A stretch of 64,000 nt of DNA from G963556115 sp963675945 (GTDB taxonomy: Bacteria > Planctomycetota > SZUA-567). The number at the start of each line of letters is the position of its first letter. The first letter of the stretch is position 1. Location: positions 2,914,001-2,978,000 of the forward strand of contig OY780932.1 in NCBI GenBank assembly GCA_963675945.1. The letters run 5' to 3'. The notes below the pieces were generated by a model. The model worked only from the letters and a program-made list of their open reading frames with translations, did no database searches and was not told the origin of the DNA. This document shows positions 10,201-17,912 of the stretch, in pieces. The position numbers and the translations under genes are program-made.

Positions 10201-13200
10201 CTTCAGCGGGACAACGCTGGATTACATGGAATGGCTGTCGGTGAAGAATGAAGACAGTAATAATTCGCTCTCCCTGGGAGCAGTAAAGGGAGCGTATGAT
10301 ACGGGGATAAATGTAATGGCTGGAGCTGGGGCTGTAAGTATGACCTCGGTGACGTTGGGCGATGGTGCTACCTATGCGATGCGGAACTATACTGCTAGTG
10401 AGCTGGATTTAGGAACTCTGAAGCTGGATGGGGATACAGGTACCTTCTCAATGCAGGCGGCTAATGGTAATCTTGCTTTCTCTGGAGTTACGTTGGATAC
10501 CGATGCCGTGCTGAGCTTGAATAATGTGGATGCGAATAATACGCTGGCGCTGGGGGATATAACCGCGGCTAATAACTCTGGTCTGAGCGTAACCAGTGGC
10601 GCGGCAAATATAAGTGCTACTTCGGTGACACTGGGCAGTAGTGTTGACTTTACGTTGACCAATAGTGATGCGTCGGCAGGGGTATTTGAACTTGGAACTC
10701 TGAAGCTGGACGGTGCAGGTACGGTAGCGATGCAGGCTGGCAGCGGTGATATTGGGTTTTCCGCAACCGAGTTGGAGGCGGGTGAAGTACTGAGTGTGAG
10801 CAATGCTGATGCTGATAATACGCTCTCGCTGGGAGATCTAACCGCGGGTAATAACTCTGGGCTAACTGTCACTGCCGGAGTTGCCAATATCAGTATAGAT
10901 TCGGTGGCGGTGGGTAGTAATGCTAATTTTAAGGTTACCAATGGTGAGGCGGCGACGACACTTAATCTTGGGGATTTGACCTTGGATGGCGCTTCTGGTA
11001 CGGTAGCGCTACAGGATGGTGCGGGTAACATTGAGTTTGACTCAACTACATTGAGCGCGAGTGAAGTGCTGACTGTAAGTAATGTTGATGCTGATAATAC
11101 CCTCTCGCTGGGGGCGGTGACTGCGGGAGATGGATCGGGAATAAACGCTATTTCCGGCGCGGCCAGGATAGATATTGACCAGATAGAGTTGGGTACTGGA
11201 GCCGAATTCAAACTAACCAATGGTGCGGCATCAGAGGTAATGAATCTAGGAGATTTGACTCTGGCTGGAGCTACAGGCACGGTAGCGATGCAGGATGGCG
11301 CGGGTAATATCGAGTTTGATTCAACTACACTGGATGCGAGTGAAGTACTGACTGTAAGTAATGCAGATAGTGATAATACTCTAGCGCTAGGTGCTGTAAC
11401 CGCCGCGGCGGGAGCAGGTTTAAAGGTTGACAGCGGCAAGCAGGTGCTTCTGGATTCTCTGAATATTACCGGCGTCGAAGCGGCAGGTATGACTATTCAC
11501 AATTATTCCAATGAGGAGGCAGCGACTCTGGATCTGCATGCGATTACAACCCAGATCGGTAGCATTACCAATGATAAGCTGATCGTGGCGGATGGGGCGG
11601 TTGCCGGTACTACGGCCTCCACTGAGCTGGATTTGCAGGTGGATGAAGGAGCGTCGTACTCATCTTCTGGAAATTCGGTACTCGAGGCGGTAACCCTTGG
11701 TGGAGAGCTGCGGGTGAGCGCTGACACCACTATAGTTGATACCTTGAGTATCGGTAACAATAATAATATGGCCAAACTGCTGGTTGATAATGGAGCGGCT
11801 ATAACTGTAAGCACCGGTACAACGGTGGGAACGGGTACAGCTGTCTCGGGACAGACCTCAATGACAGGTAAGGCGGCGCTGCATATTACCGCCGACTCAG
11901 CTGATACGGCCAACGTAGCTGGTAATAATACCAACGTAAATCTTGGAGCGATAGAGATGGGCAACGGTACGCTGGTTCTCAGAGACAGTAACTCTACTGT
12001 AGATACTATTTTTGCAAATGGTACTTCGCTTACAGTCAATGGCTCGAGCCTGTTGACCGGTGCGAATGATGGTGTTACGCATGAACTGTATATTGACGCG
12101 GCTGATTTCAACGTTACAAATAGCGCAATTCTGTATTATGACAGTACTAGGGTACGGCTTGTGGCCGATGGTTCGGAGCTGTTTGCATCCAGTAAATTTG
12201 TGGATATTGGTACTATAAATCCAAATATTACCACTTCTATGGCTATCGGTAACAACAAGGTCAATGTCTTTGACAGCATTACTTATGGAGCCGGGGATAA
12301 TAAGACCTTTACTGTAGAGAGAGAGAATACCGTTGCCGCGCTTATGGGTAATTCGTTATTTACCGACAATACACTGACGTTAACAGATGGGGGTAAGTTT
12401 ACCCAGCTCGATACCAGAGAGGGTGAAGCTACAAACTTTAGCAGTACCGGCGTGGTGAATATGGATGGTGGTACACTGGAATTCTCGAATAGTGGGGTGA
12501 ATACTATCGGTACTCTCAAGATTGGATCCGAGAGTTCAAATGCGCTGATTGGAAATGCGGTTACCGTGAGTGAGACAGAGTTTGCAGCAGGAGAAGTAGG
12601 CGATATCTCTATTCTTATTGTAAATAGTAGTGCTGAATTAGGCGGGATAACAATTGCTGACTACTCCAAACTGGGGGTTACCGATACGGCAGCAGTAACG
12701 GCAGATAAGCTGAGCGTCAATGCAGTTACCGGTGGTTCGACTCTGGATGTTGGTAGTGAAGCTAGTTTTGATAACTTTACTTCTGAGACCAGCCATACAG
12801 CGACGGCGTCAAAGTCTAATATTGCTGAGGGTACGTTTACTGTCTCTGGAGGGGGACGAACTGCACTTCGTGGTTTTATCCTTGGAACTGCAGGTACTGC
12901 GGATGGTACACTTTCATATCAGAATACCAATGCAGACTCAACTATTTACTCGGTTACGGCGAATGGTAATGGGTATGACGAATTGAAAATCGGTACTGCC
13001 GCACTTATCGACGCAGCTTTGACCTTGAAGAAATTTGAGGCGCAGAATGCGGCCAAAATTACGGTTGACAGCTCTGGGAGTAGCCTGACTATTGAGGGGC
13101 TTACCGAGGGTGATGGTGTAAAGGGACTGACCGTAGGCGCGGATACTGAGATTACCAATCAGGGAACAGTCAGTGTGGTGCAGGCTGAGGTGGCTGCGGG

Positions 13201-16200
13201 TAGTACCCTGACTACGAGCGGGGTGCATAATATCTCTGTTACCGACCTTGAGCTTGAAGGAAATGTAGATAATAAGGTTGCTGCGGGTTATACGACTACG
13301 GCTGAGGTCGATACTTATGCTGAGCTTGCCGCGCTTGAGGATGCGATGCAGATAGAGACATTGACTCTGGCGGACGGAAGTTTTACCGCCACTGGTTCGA
13401 ACAATGTCGCCACCGCGATTAAGAATGTAAGTGTGACCGCGAATAAAACCCTGGGCGTAGATAATACGACCGGTGGAATGAATGCGCTGGGTATTGAGAC
13501 GCTGACCCTTGCGGGTACGCTAGATCTAGATGCGACAACTGGTACTACCCAGACGAGTATTAATACACTCAATGTGGCTGCCGGTGATACCGGTATAATA
13601 GATGTCGAGTCGCAGGCGGCTGAGGTAAAGGTTGCGAGTACGGTGGTTGCAGAAGGTGGTACCCTGAACGTGACCGATGAGGATACCACGGCAAGTGTCA
13701 ACCTGGGTGATCTTGTACTTTCGAGTGCTAATCTGGATATAACTGATGACTCGGATGATAATGTGAGTACGATCTATGTCTCCAGTATTACTACCGATAC
13801 CGGTATCTCGTCTATCAAGGCAGGAGCAAACGGGCAACGGGACAATCTGGCATTTACCGCCGATACCAATCTCTCACTGGCGACTACGCTTATCTATAAT
13901 TCATCTGAGGTAGTCTTTACCGATAGCAGTGGTAATCTTCTGGGTACGGGAAGTACCGATGCGGAGAAGATAGCAAACTTCAATAGTAAGCATAGCAATC
14001 TCTTTGATACTGATGGTGCGCTGGATAGCAGTCAGGTAGAATATACTGCGGGAGTGACTGTAGTCCGGAATCTGTGGGTCAATGGGGGAACTGAGGAGAC
14101 TACTCTTGATGATAAGGCGATAGTGGTTGCTACTGGAAATGCTACTGTCGGCGTTGATGAGAGCCTGGATTTAATGAAGGGATCTGTCCTGCTGGTTCAG
14201 GGGACTCTCGTCGGTAATAATGCTACAAGTAAGGCCGAACTTGGCGGCGAGTTGATCTTGGAGAATGCCAGCACCATGCATACGCTCAATGTGACCTCGG
14301 ATGCGGCGACACTCTCCGGCAATGGTCTACTGGAGGTCGCGGAACTAGATATAGGAGCGAATAACAAGCTGACACTCGAATCTCAGATGAAGCTTACCGG
14401 TGCGGTAGCCCAGGGTACTGGAACTCTGGAACTCAGTGGTGATTCTACGATTCGGGGGGTGCTGGATCTGGATGGGCATGATGTCTCTACCGCCGGTTTT
14501 GGGGTGACTGCTGGGCGTTTCGGAAAGCTTATGTCTACGAATGGTACGGCGACACTGGAGTTTGTGAATGGTGATATCGGAGGGCATCTGGAAATTGACT
14601 CAGTAATACTCGAAGTTCAAGCTGGCGGCCGACTCGGCATCTCGGCCAATACCTTGAGTTATACTACGGATGAATTGACCAATAAAGTCGTCCTAAATAG
14701 TGGTGCGTATATCGACGAACAGGCTACGGCTGGTGACGGCGTATCACATATTGAGGTTGTTGCCAGTGGGGCGACTGCGGCTCAGGGAACCATTGATAAC
14801 AGCAGTACGGCCAGTAATAATGTCCTGGGGCTGCTGGATGTGACTGCTGGGGATGCAAATACAGAAAATGCAACCATGACTATTGATAACACTGGGGCAA
14901 CAGACGGAGCTTTGACTATACGGACGGCCAACGTGACTTCTGGGAGCGCGGTAGGTACCGCCAATGCCCGGATTGCAGTTGCTGCAAGCGGAGCTCAGGC
15001 CAATACCGTTACTATTGACACCCTGAATCTGCATGATACCGCTTATGGTTCGGCCAGTGTGACAGTGGAGGATAATGCGACGTTGAGTATCGGTACCTTG
15101 AACTTTGTTGAGGGTGGCAGTTCGGCTGTAGCGAATGATACCTCGAAGTTGATTATCGGTAATATCAATGTTGATGCGGTCACTGCAGATGAGGATGTTA
15201 CTGGAACTATTATCTCTCGGGCGGTAAATCCAGAGGGTAACATTACCGGTACGGTTACTCTGACCGGTGGCGGGGCTAGCAATAGAGTTGCAACGCTGAG
15301 GCTGAGTGATGTTTCCAAGCTTACGGGTAATGTCGTATTGGCTGCGGATGCAAATGTAGCGCATGCTATTCTTGATGACTCTACTGCTGGTTCAGAGATT
15401 GCAACTTTGAGTGTGGCTGCTGGTAAGTTCGGTACGCTGAGTAATAATGCGCCGACCCGAGTCGGTACGATGAATATTGATGGTTCACTGGCTATTACCA
15501 ATGCTTATACTCTGGGTGCTAATAATACAATTAATATTGGTTCCAGCGGTAATCTGGCTACAGGTAACCTGGATGTTACTAGTGGTAAGGTTGTGCTTGA
15601 TCTGGGTACAGATAGTCAGGGAGCGGTCACTGCCGGTACGGCGAAGTATGCTACTATAGACGTAACCGGAACCTTGAATTATAATGCCAATACCGACTAT
15701 ATTTACGGGAAGAATGGTATCTCTGGTACTACCTATAAGGATGTTATACAGGTTTCTGGAAATGATCTCTCCGGGCTTGATGGCCAGGAGTTACTCGCCA
15801 GTGATGCCTACAGAAACTATACTCTGGTGAATGGAGATACTATCCATGATCTTAATATCGAGGTTACAGCCGACATCTCCGGTATCGACGCGGCAGTTAA
15901 GGACAATGGCGGTACAGACGTGGCGGCTAAAGAAGCAGAGTATTTGATTGAGCATCAGGGGGAGTTCAATGCTGAGGGTCAGGAGTATGTAGCGGAGATG
16001 ACCAGACTGAGCGCTCCGGAGTTCGCCCGCGCAGCTGAAGAGACTATCGGTGAAGAGGCTACTACTGCGACCGACCAAGTAGCACTTATGAGTATTGAGG
16101 CGGCAGGAGCCGCAGTCAGCAATCAGTTGACCAGCTTCCGCTCTGGTGATATCGCTGCAGGTCTGGCTTCATCTTTCAACTCTGGTGGCGCGACGGCGGC

Positions 16201-17116
16201 AATAAGCGATATGGCTGATGCTGATACTCTGGCTGAAGCTTACGAGGCCGGATTTACCTCCGGGTCTGATACTACAGTTTACAAGCAAGTACAGGTCTGG
16301 GCTAACGGTTTCGGTGGCTTTGGTGAGCAGGGAACCGACGATAGCATGATTGGTTATGACTTCTGGAACATTGGTACGATGATCGGTTTGGACTACGCCT
16401 TTGCCCGTGAACTCCGAGTAGGAACTCTCTTCGGCTACAGCTACAACAAGACCGATGTGTATTGGAACAGTGGTGATTCAAGCGATAATCAGCTGCGTTT
16501 CGGGGCGTATGCTTCTTACAACTGGGATAACTTCTTTGTCGATATCTCACCAACCATGGGTGTACATATTATCGAGTCCAAGCGTAATATCTGGAATGGG
16601 GCTACAGCCAAGGGGGAGCGCACCGGTATAGACTTCAACATCTCCGGTACTGTGGGTTATACCTTCAACCTGCCGGCAGAAATTCAGTTAACCCCAAGCT
16701 ACAGCCTCGGTTATACCATGTTCTACGATCCGGATTATACCGAGACCGGAGCGGGTGCGGCGAATGTCAAGTTTGACAGCTATACGACCAACTCACTTCT
16801 GCAGGATCTGGGGGTAAGGGTCGGTAAGCTCTTCCGCACTTCTGACGACTTGGCCTTCCTGCCTGAGGTTTGGGGTGGTTGGGAACTAGAGTATCTCAAT
16901 ACCGGCGGTACCCGTGATACGACTACGGCAGCATCGATCGGCTCACAGACTTATGGCACGGTTATGAATGGTATGGCGACCAACCGCGCGTATTGGGGTC
17001 TGGGGCTGACTGCTCTGATCAAGGAAAATGTGTCTGTATTTGGACGTTACGATCAGAAGATCTGGGATAAGGGTTACAACGTCGGCTTTACCACAGGGGT
17101 AAAGGTAAGCTTTTAA
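7280..17116 (+). CDS. Giant repeat-rich autotransporter
   Basis: I place the start at GTG 7280, six bases after AAGGAG (7268-7273). The N-terminus is then a basic segment plus a hydrophobic core ending LKAYA, a good signal peptide, and the product is 3278 residues. An upstream in-frame GTG at 7247 lacks a ribosome site. The passenger contains about 13 tandem units of roughly 92 residues (about 7858-11440), each with a TLSLGAVTA-like and a GTVAMQDG-like block, followed by non-repeated beta-helix-like sequence. The last 278 residues (from 16280) are an autotransporter barrel ending in VSF. The product is expected to be a surface adhesin or exposed fibre. The barrel and preceding linker match the first autotransporter; the passengers do not. 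Confidence 0.92.
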   Translation: MKGQYKELQSTVCRLGLAVMLVLLTGLKAYAFDVSGQIINTTNIHGSQYIEFGSTGTATLAESIATTGSLTIGTDITGTFVSESGHWYTLAVGSATLSGYSGLVTDSSMGSLTINNGLKLNDVGTTELSIGAGGMYVNNGVALDSDHALNITKAAGTVSLGTLNVKAGAGLIVGANAIAANIGVTSVALENGAQFRFANLNSGVLDLGNLILGGSSGRLSMEEGNGHIRFDQATLGMSQNLTVSTVDHTQLLLLGAVTAADSAGITVDSGAENIFATSLTLANSATFYVRNDDTEAINLGVLRLAGDTALLSMEAETGNVDFDGIELASNDVLTLRNTDGNNTLSLGEVDAADGSGIIVTQGAARVSAGSIKVANGATFDITNSDTGTLNLEELTLGGATGTVAMQNGSGDVGFTKTTLGTSKVLSVSNADADNTLSLGAVTADNNSGLTVTAGVDKISADSVTVADTATFKLTNTAASTTLELGDLKLAGTSGTVALQDGNGDAGFATTTLGASKVLSVSNADADNTLSLGALTAADGSGIIASSGAAAIQVTSVNLADGATFDITNSDTGTLNLGALSLAGSTGAVAMQNGNGNVKFSGTTIADSQVLTVSNSDDTQTLSLGAVTLGDNNSGLTISSGAARISADSVEVGSDSRITNNDTSTLNLSNLRVNSRNEMGILFTDAGSGNIEFATTTLAAHHKLLLYNDSTNLLKLGTVTAENGSLLDFNEGSSHIITTAVSVAAGAGFLVANHDINNETVKIGDLSLAGTTGTLAVMNGNGHGGVEFDTVTLDASQVLTVENSEEIYHLSLGDIAAADNSGLIANVGVYRINADSVTVADAATFKVTNADDSSVLNLGDLELAGAAGTVAMQDGSGDVRFSKTTLGANEVLTVSNADADGNTLSLGAITANDGSGLTVASGAANISATSLDVQNSATFSVTNNASGILNLGALTSGPSFGVYAVYMLDGSGDVSFSGTTLDYMEWLSVKNEDSNNSLSLGAVKGAYDTGINVMAGAGAVSMTSVTLGDGATYAMRNYTASELDLGTLKLDGDTGTFSMQAANGNLAFSGVTLDTDAVLSLNNVDANNTLALGDITAANNSGLSVTSGAANISATSVTLGSSVDFTLTNSDASAGVFELGTLKLDGAGTVAMQAGSGDIGFSATELEAGEVLSVSNADADNTLSLGDLTAGNNSGLTVTAGVANISIDSVAVGSNANFKVTNGEAATTLNLGDLTLDGASGTVALQDGAGNIEFDSTTLSASEVLTVSNVDADNTLSLGAVTAGDGSGINAISGAARIDIDQIELGTGAEFKLTNGAASEVMNLGDLTLAGATGTVAMQDGAGNIEFDSTTLDASEVLTVSNADSDNTLALGAVTAAAGAGLKVDSGKQVLLDSLNITGVEAAGMTIHNYSNEEAATLDLHAITTQIGSITNDKLIVADGAVAGTTASTELDLQVDEGASYSSSGNSVLEAVTLGGELRVSADTTIVDTLSIGNNNNMAKLLVDNGAAITVSTGTTVGTGTAVSGQTSMTGKAALHITADSADTANVAGNNTNVNLGAIEMGNGTLVLRDSNSTVDTIFANGTSLTVNGSSLLTGANDGVTHELYIDAADFNVTNSAILYYDSTRVRLVADGSELFASSKFVDIGTINPNITTSMAIGNNKVNVFDSITYGAGDNKTFTVERENTVAALMGNSLFTDNTLTLTDGGKFTQLDTREGEATNFSSTGVVNMDGGTLEFSNSGVNTIGTLKIGSESSNALIGNAVTVSETEFAAGEVGDISILIVNSSAELGGITIADYSKLGVTDTAAVTADKLSVNAVTGGSTLDVGSEASFDNFTSETSHTATASKSNIAEGTFTVSGGGRTALRGFILGTAGTADGTLSYQNTNADSTIYSVTANGNGYDELKIGTAALIDAALTLKKFEAQNAAKITVDSSGSSLTIEGLTEGDGVKGLTVGADTEITNQGTVSVVQAEVAAGSTLTTSGVHNISVTDLELEGNVDNKVAAGYTTTAEVDTYAELAALEDAMQIETLTLADGSFTATGSNNVATAIKNVSVTANKTLGVDNTTGGMNALGIETLTLAGTLDLDATTGTTQTSINTLNVAAGDTGIIDVESQAAEVKVASTVVAEGGTLNVTDEDTTASVNLGDLVLSSANLDITDDSDDNVSTIYVSSITTDTGISSIKAGANGQRDNLAFTADTNLSLATTLIYNSSEVVFTDSSGNLLGTGSTDAEKIANFNSKHSNLFDTDGALDSSQVEYTAGVTVVRNLWVNGGTEETTLDDKAIVVATGNATVGVDESLDLMKGSVLLVQGTLVGNNATSKAELGGELILENASTMHTLNVTSDAATLSGNGLLEVAELDIGANNKLTLESQMKLTGAVAQGTGTLELSGDSTIRGVLDLDGHDVSTAGFGVTAGRFGKLMSTNGTATLEFVNGDIGGHLEIDSVILEVQAGGRLGISANTLSYTTDELTNKVVLNSGAYIDEQATAGDGVSHIEVVASGATAAQGTIDNSSTASNNVLGLLDVTAGDANTENATMTIDNTGATDGALTIRTANVTSGSAVGTANARIAVAASGAQANTVTIDTLNLHDTAYGSASVTVEDNATLSIGTLNFVEGGSSAVANDTSKLIIGNINVDAVTADEDVTGTIISRAVNPEGNITGTVTLTGGGASNRVATLRLSDVSKLTGNVVLAADANVAHAILDDSTAGSEIATLSVAAGKFGTLSNNAPTRVGTMNIDGSLAITNAYTLGANNTINIGSSGNLATGNLDVTSGKVVLDLGTDSQGAVTAGTAKYATIDVTGTLNYNANTDYIYGKNGISGTTYKDVIQVSGNDLSGLDGQELLASDAYRNYTLVNGDTIHDLNIEVTADISGIDAAVKDNGGTDVAAKEAEYLIEHQGEFNAEGQEYVAEMTRLSAPEFARAAEETIGEEATTATDQVALMSIEAAGAAVSNQLTSFRSGDIAAGLASSFNSGGATAAISDMADADTLAEAYEAGFTSGSDTTVYKQVQVWANGFGGFGEQGTDDSMIGYDFWNIGTMIGLDYAFARELRVGTLFGYSYNKTDVYWNSGDSSDNQLRFGAYASYNWDNFFVDISPTMGVHIIESKRNIWNGATAKGERTGIDFNISGTVGYTFNLPAEIQLTPSYSLGYTMFYDPDYTETGAGAANVKFDSYTTNSLLQDLGVRVGKLFRTSDDLAFLPEVWGGWELEYLNTGGTRDTTTAASIGSQTYGTVMNGMATNRAYWGLGLTALIKENVSVFGRYDQKIWDKGYNVGFTTGVKVSF
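7858..11440 (+). repeat. About 13 tandem ~276-base passenger repeats
   Basis: The units encode about 92 residues each. Some are nearly identical in DNA: the segment near 8531-8600 recurs at about 8809-8878 with only a few differences, spaced about 279 bases. Others have diverged to protein-level similarity only. Confidence 0.85.
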
Positions 17117-17160
17117 GTTATTAGGTATTACATATGTAGTATATTATTTGATAAAATATC

Positions 17161-17190
17161 CGGGGTAGACGTAGGTCTACCCCGAATATT
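17161..17190 (+). terminator. Terminator of giant autotransporter
   Basis: A 10-base stem (17161-17170 with 17175-17184) with a four-base loop is followed by an AT-rich tail. Stem and loop nearly match the terminator at 5633-5667. Confidence 0.85.
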
Positions 17191-17912
17191 TATAGTTAGT
17201 CGGCAGTAATGTTGAGGACGGACGCAGTTTCTGAAGACGGCTTATTTGTTTAGAGATGTTTGAAAATATGAACACCGGTGTAGTCTTTCCAGGCTATGGG
17301 CGTTTTGCGAGAGGATATAGGTGAATCCCTAACTGTTTTGGAATGAGTCGTGGGTACGTCATTTATAAATAGACCGCAGATGATGTGAGTCGGTGAGTAA
17401 GAGGTTTTATCACCTTGGAAAAACTTTCTTGAGGATTTATGAATCTCTTTGAGATTTAGAACATGGCTGGGGGTTATTTACGTTCTGAGGTGTGCGTTTC
17501 GCTGTTCACATCATCCAGTGGTAAGGAAAGATCAGGTTTAATAATACATGATGTTAGCGGTATGGAATTACAATTGTTTTAAACTGGGAACGGGATCATT
17601 TATCACATGTTTGGATGCAGGCGGGGATGAGCAGAAGATCTGTCGAACGTCCTTTATTGGTTACTTCATTATCTAAGTCAGAATTGCTAAAGATAAAAAT
17701 TGATACTAATAAATATTTGTATATATAGTAGTTGTATAATAAGTTGTGTGTTTATGCGCTCTGAATATAATACTCTTTTGTCTGGTAACTAGGCATAAGA
17801 GTATTTTTATTCAAGGATAAAATAATGTGCATAACAGTTGACAAATTTTTAAAATAATAGAGAATATAACTTAATATGCTTATTGACTAAACAGGAAAAA
17901 ACAGGGGAAAAA
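17191..17912. other. Intergenic region before purL
   Basis: No reading frame of note occurs here. A 22-base string at 17195-17216 repeats 6424-6445 with one mismatch. A TATAAT box lies at 17735-17740 and the hairpin at 17769-17805 follows. I recognise no structured RNA; the purine riboswitch core is not visible. Confidence 0.4.
17769..17812 (+). terminator. Attenuator-like hairpin upstream of purL
   Basis: A nine-base perfect stem (17769-17777 with 17797-17805) with a 19-base loop is followed by TTTATTC. It lies about 110 bases before the purL start, downstream of a TATAAT box, so it could attenuate the purine operon. It could equally end an unrecognised transcript. Confidence 0.45.

Noticed and set aside
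8359..11439. Long antisense reading frames within the giant autotransporter (for example 10387-11439, 350 codons)
   Set aside because: They arise from the biased Ala/Ser/Thr/Asn codons of the repeats on the plus strand, are low in complexity, and lack starts with ribosome sites.
7858..11440. CRISPR-like repeat array
   Set aside because: The repeats are about 276 bases, in frame and protein-coding.
17191..17768. Structured RNA (tmRNA, RNase P, SRP or 6S RNA) in the gap before purL
   Set aside because: No conserved core motif of these RNAs could be found; it remains unexplained intergenic sequence.
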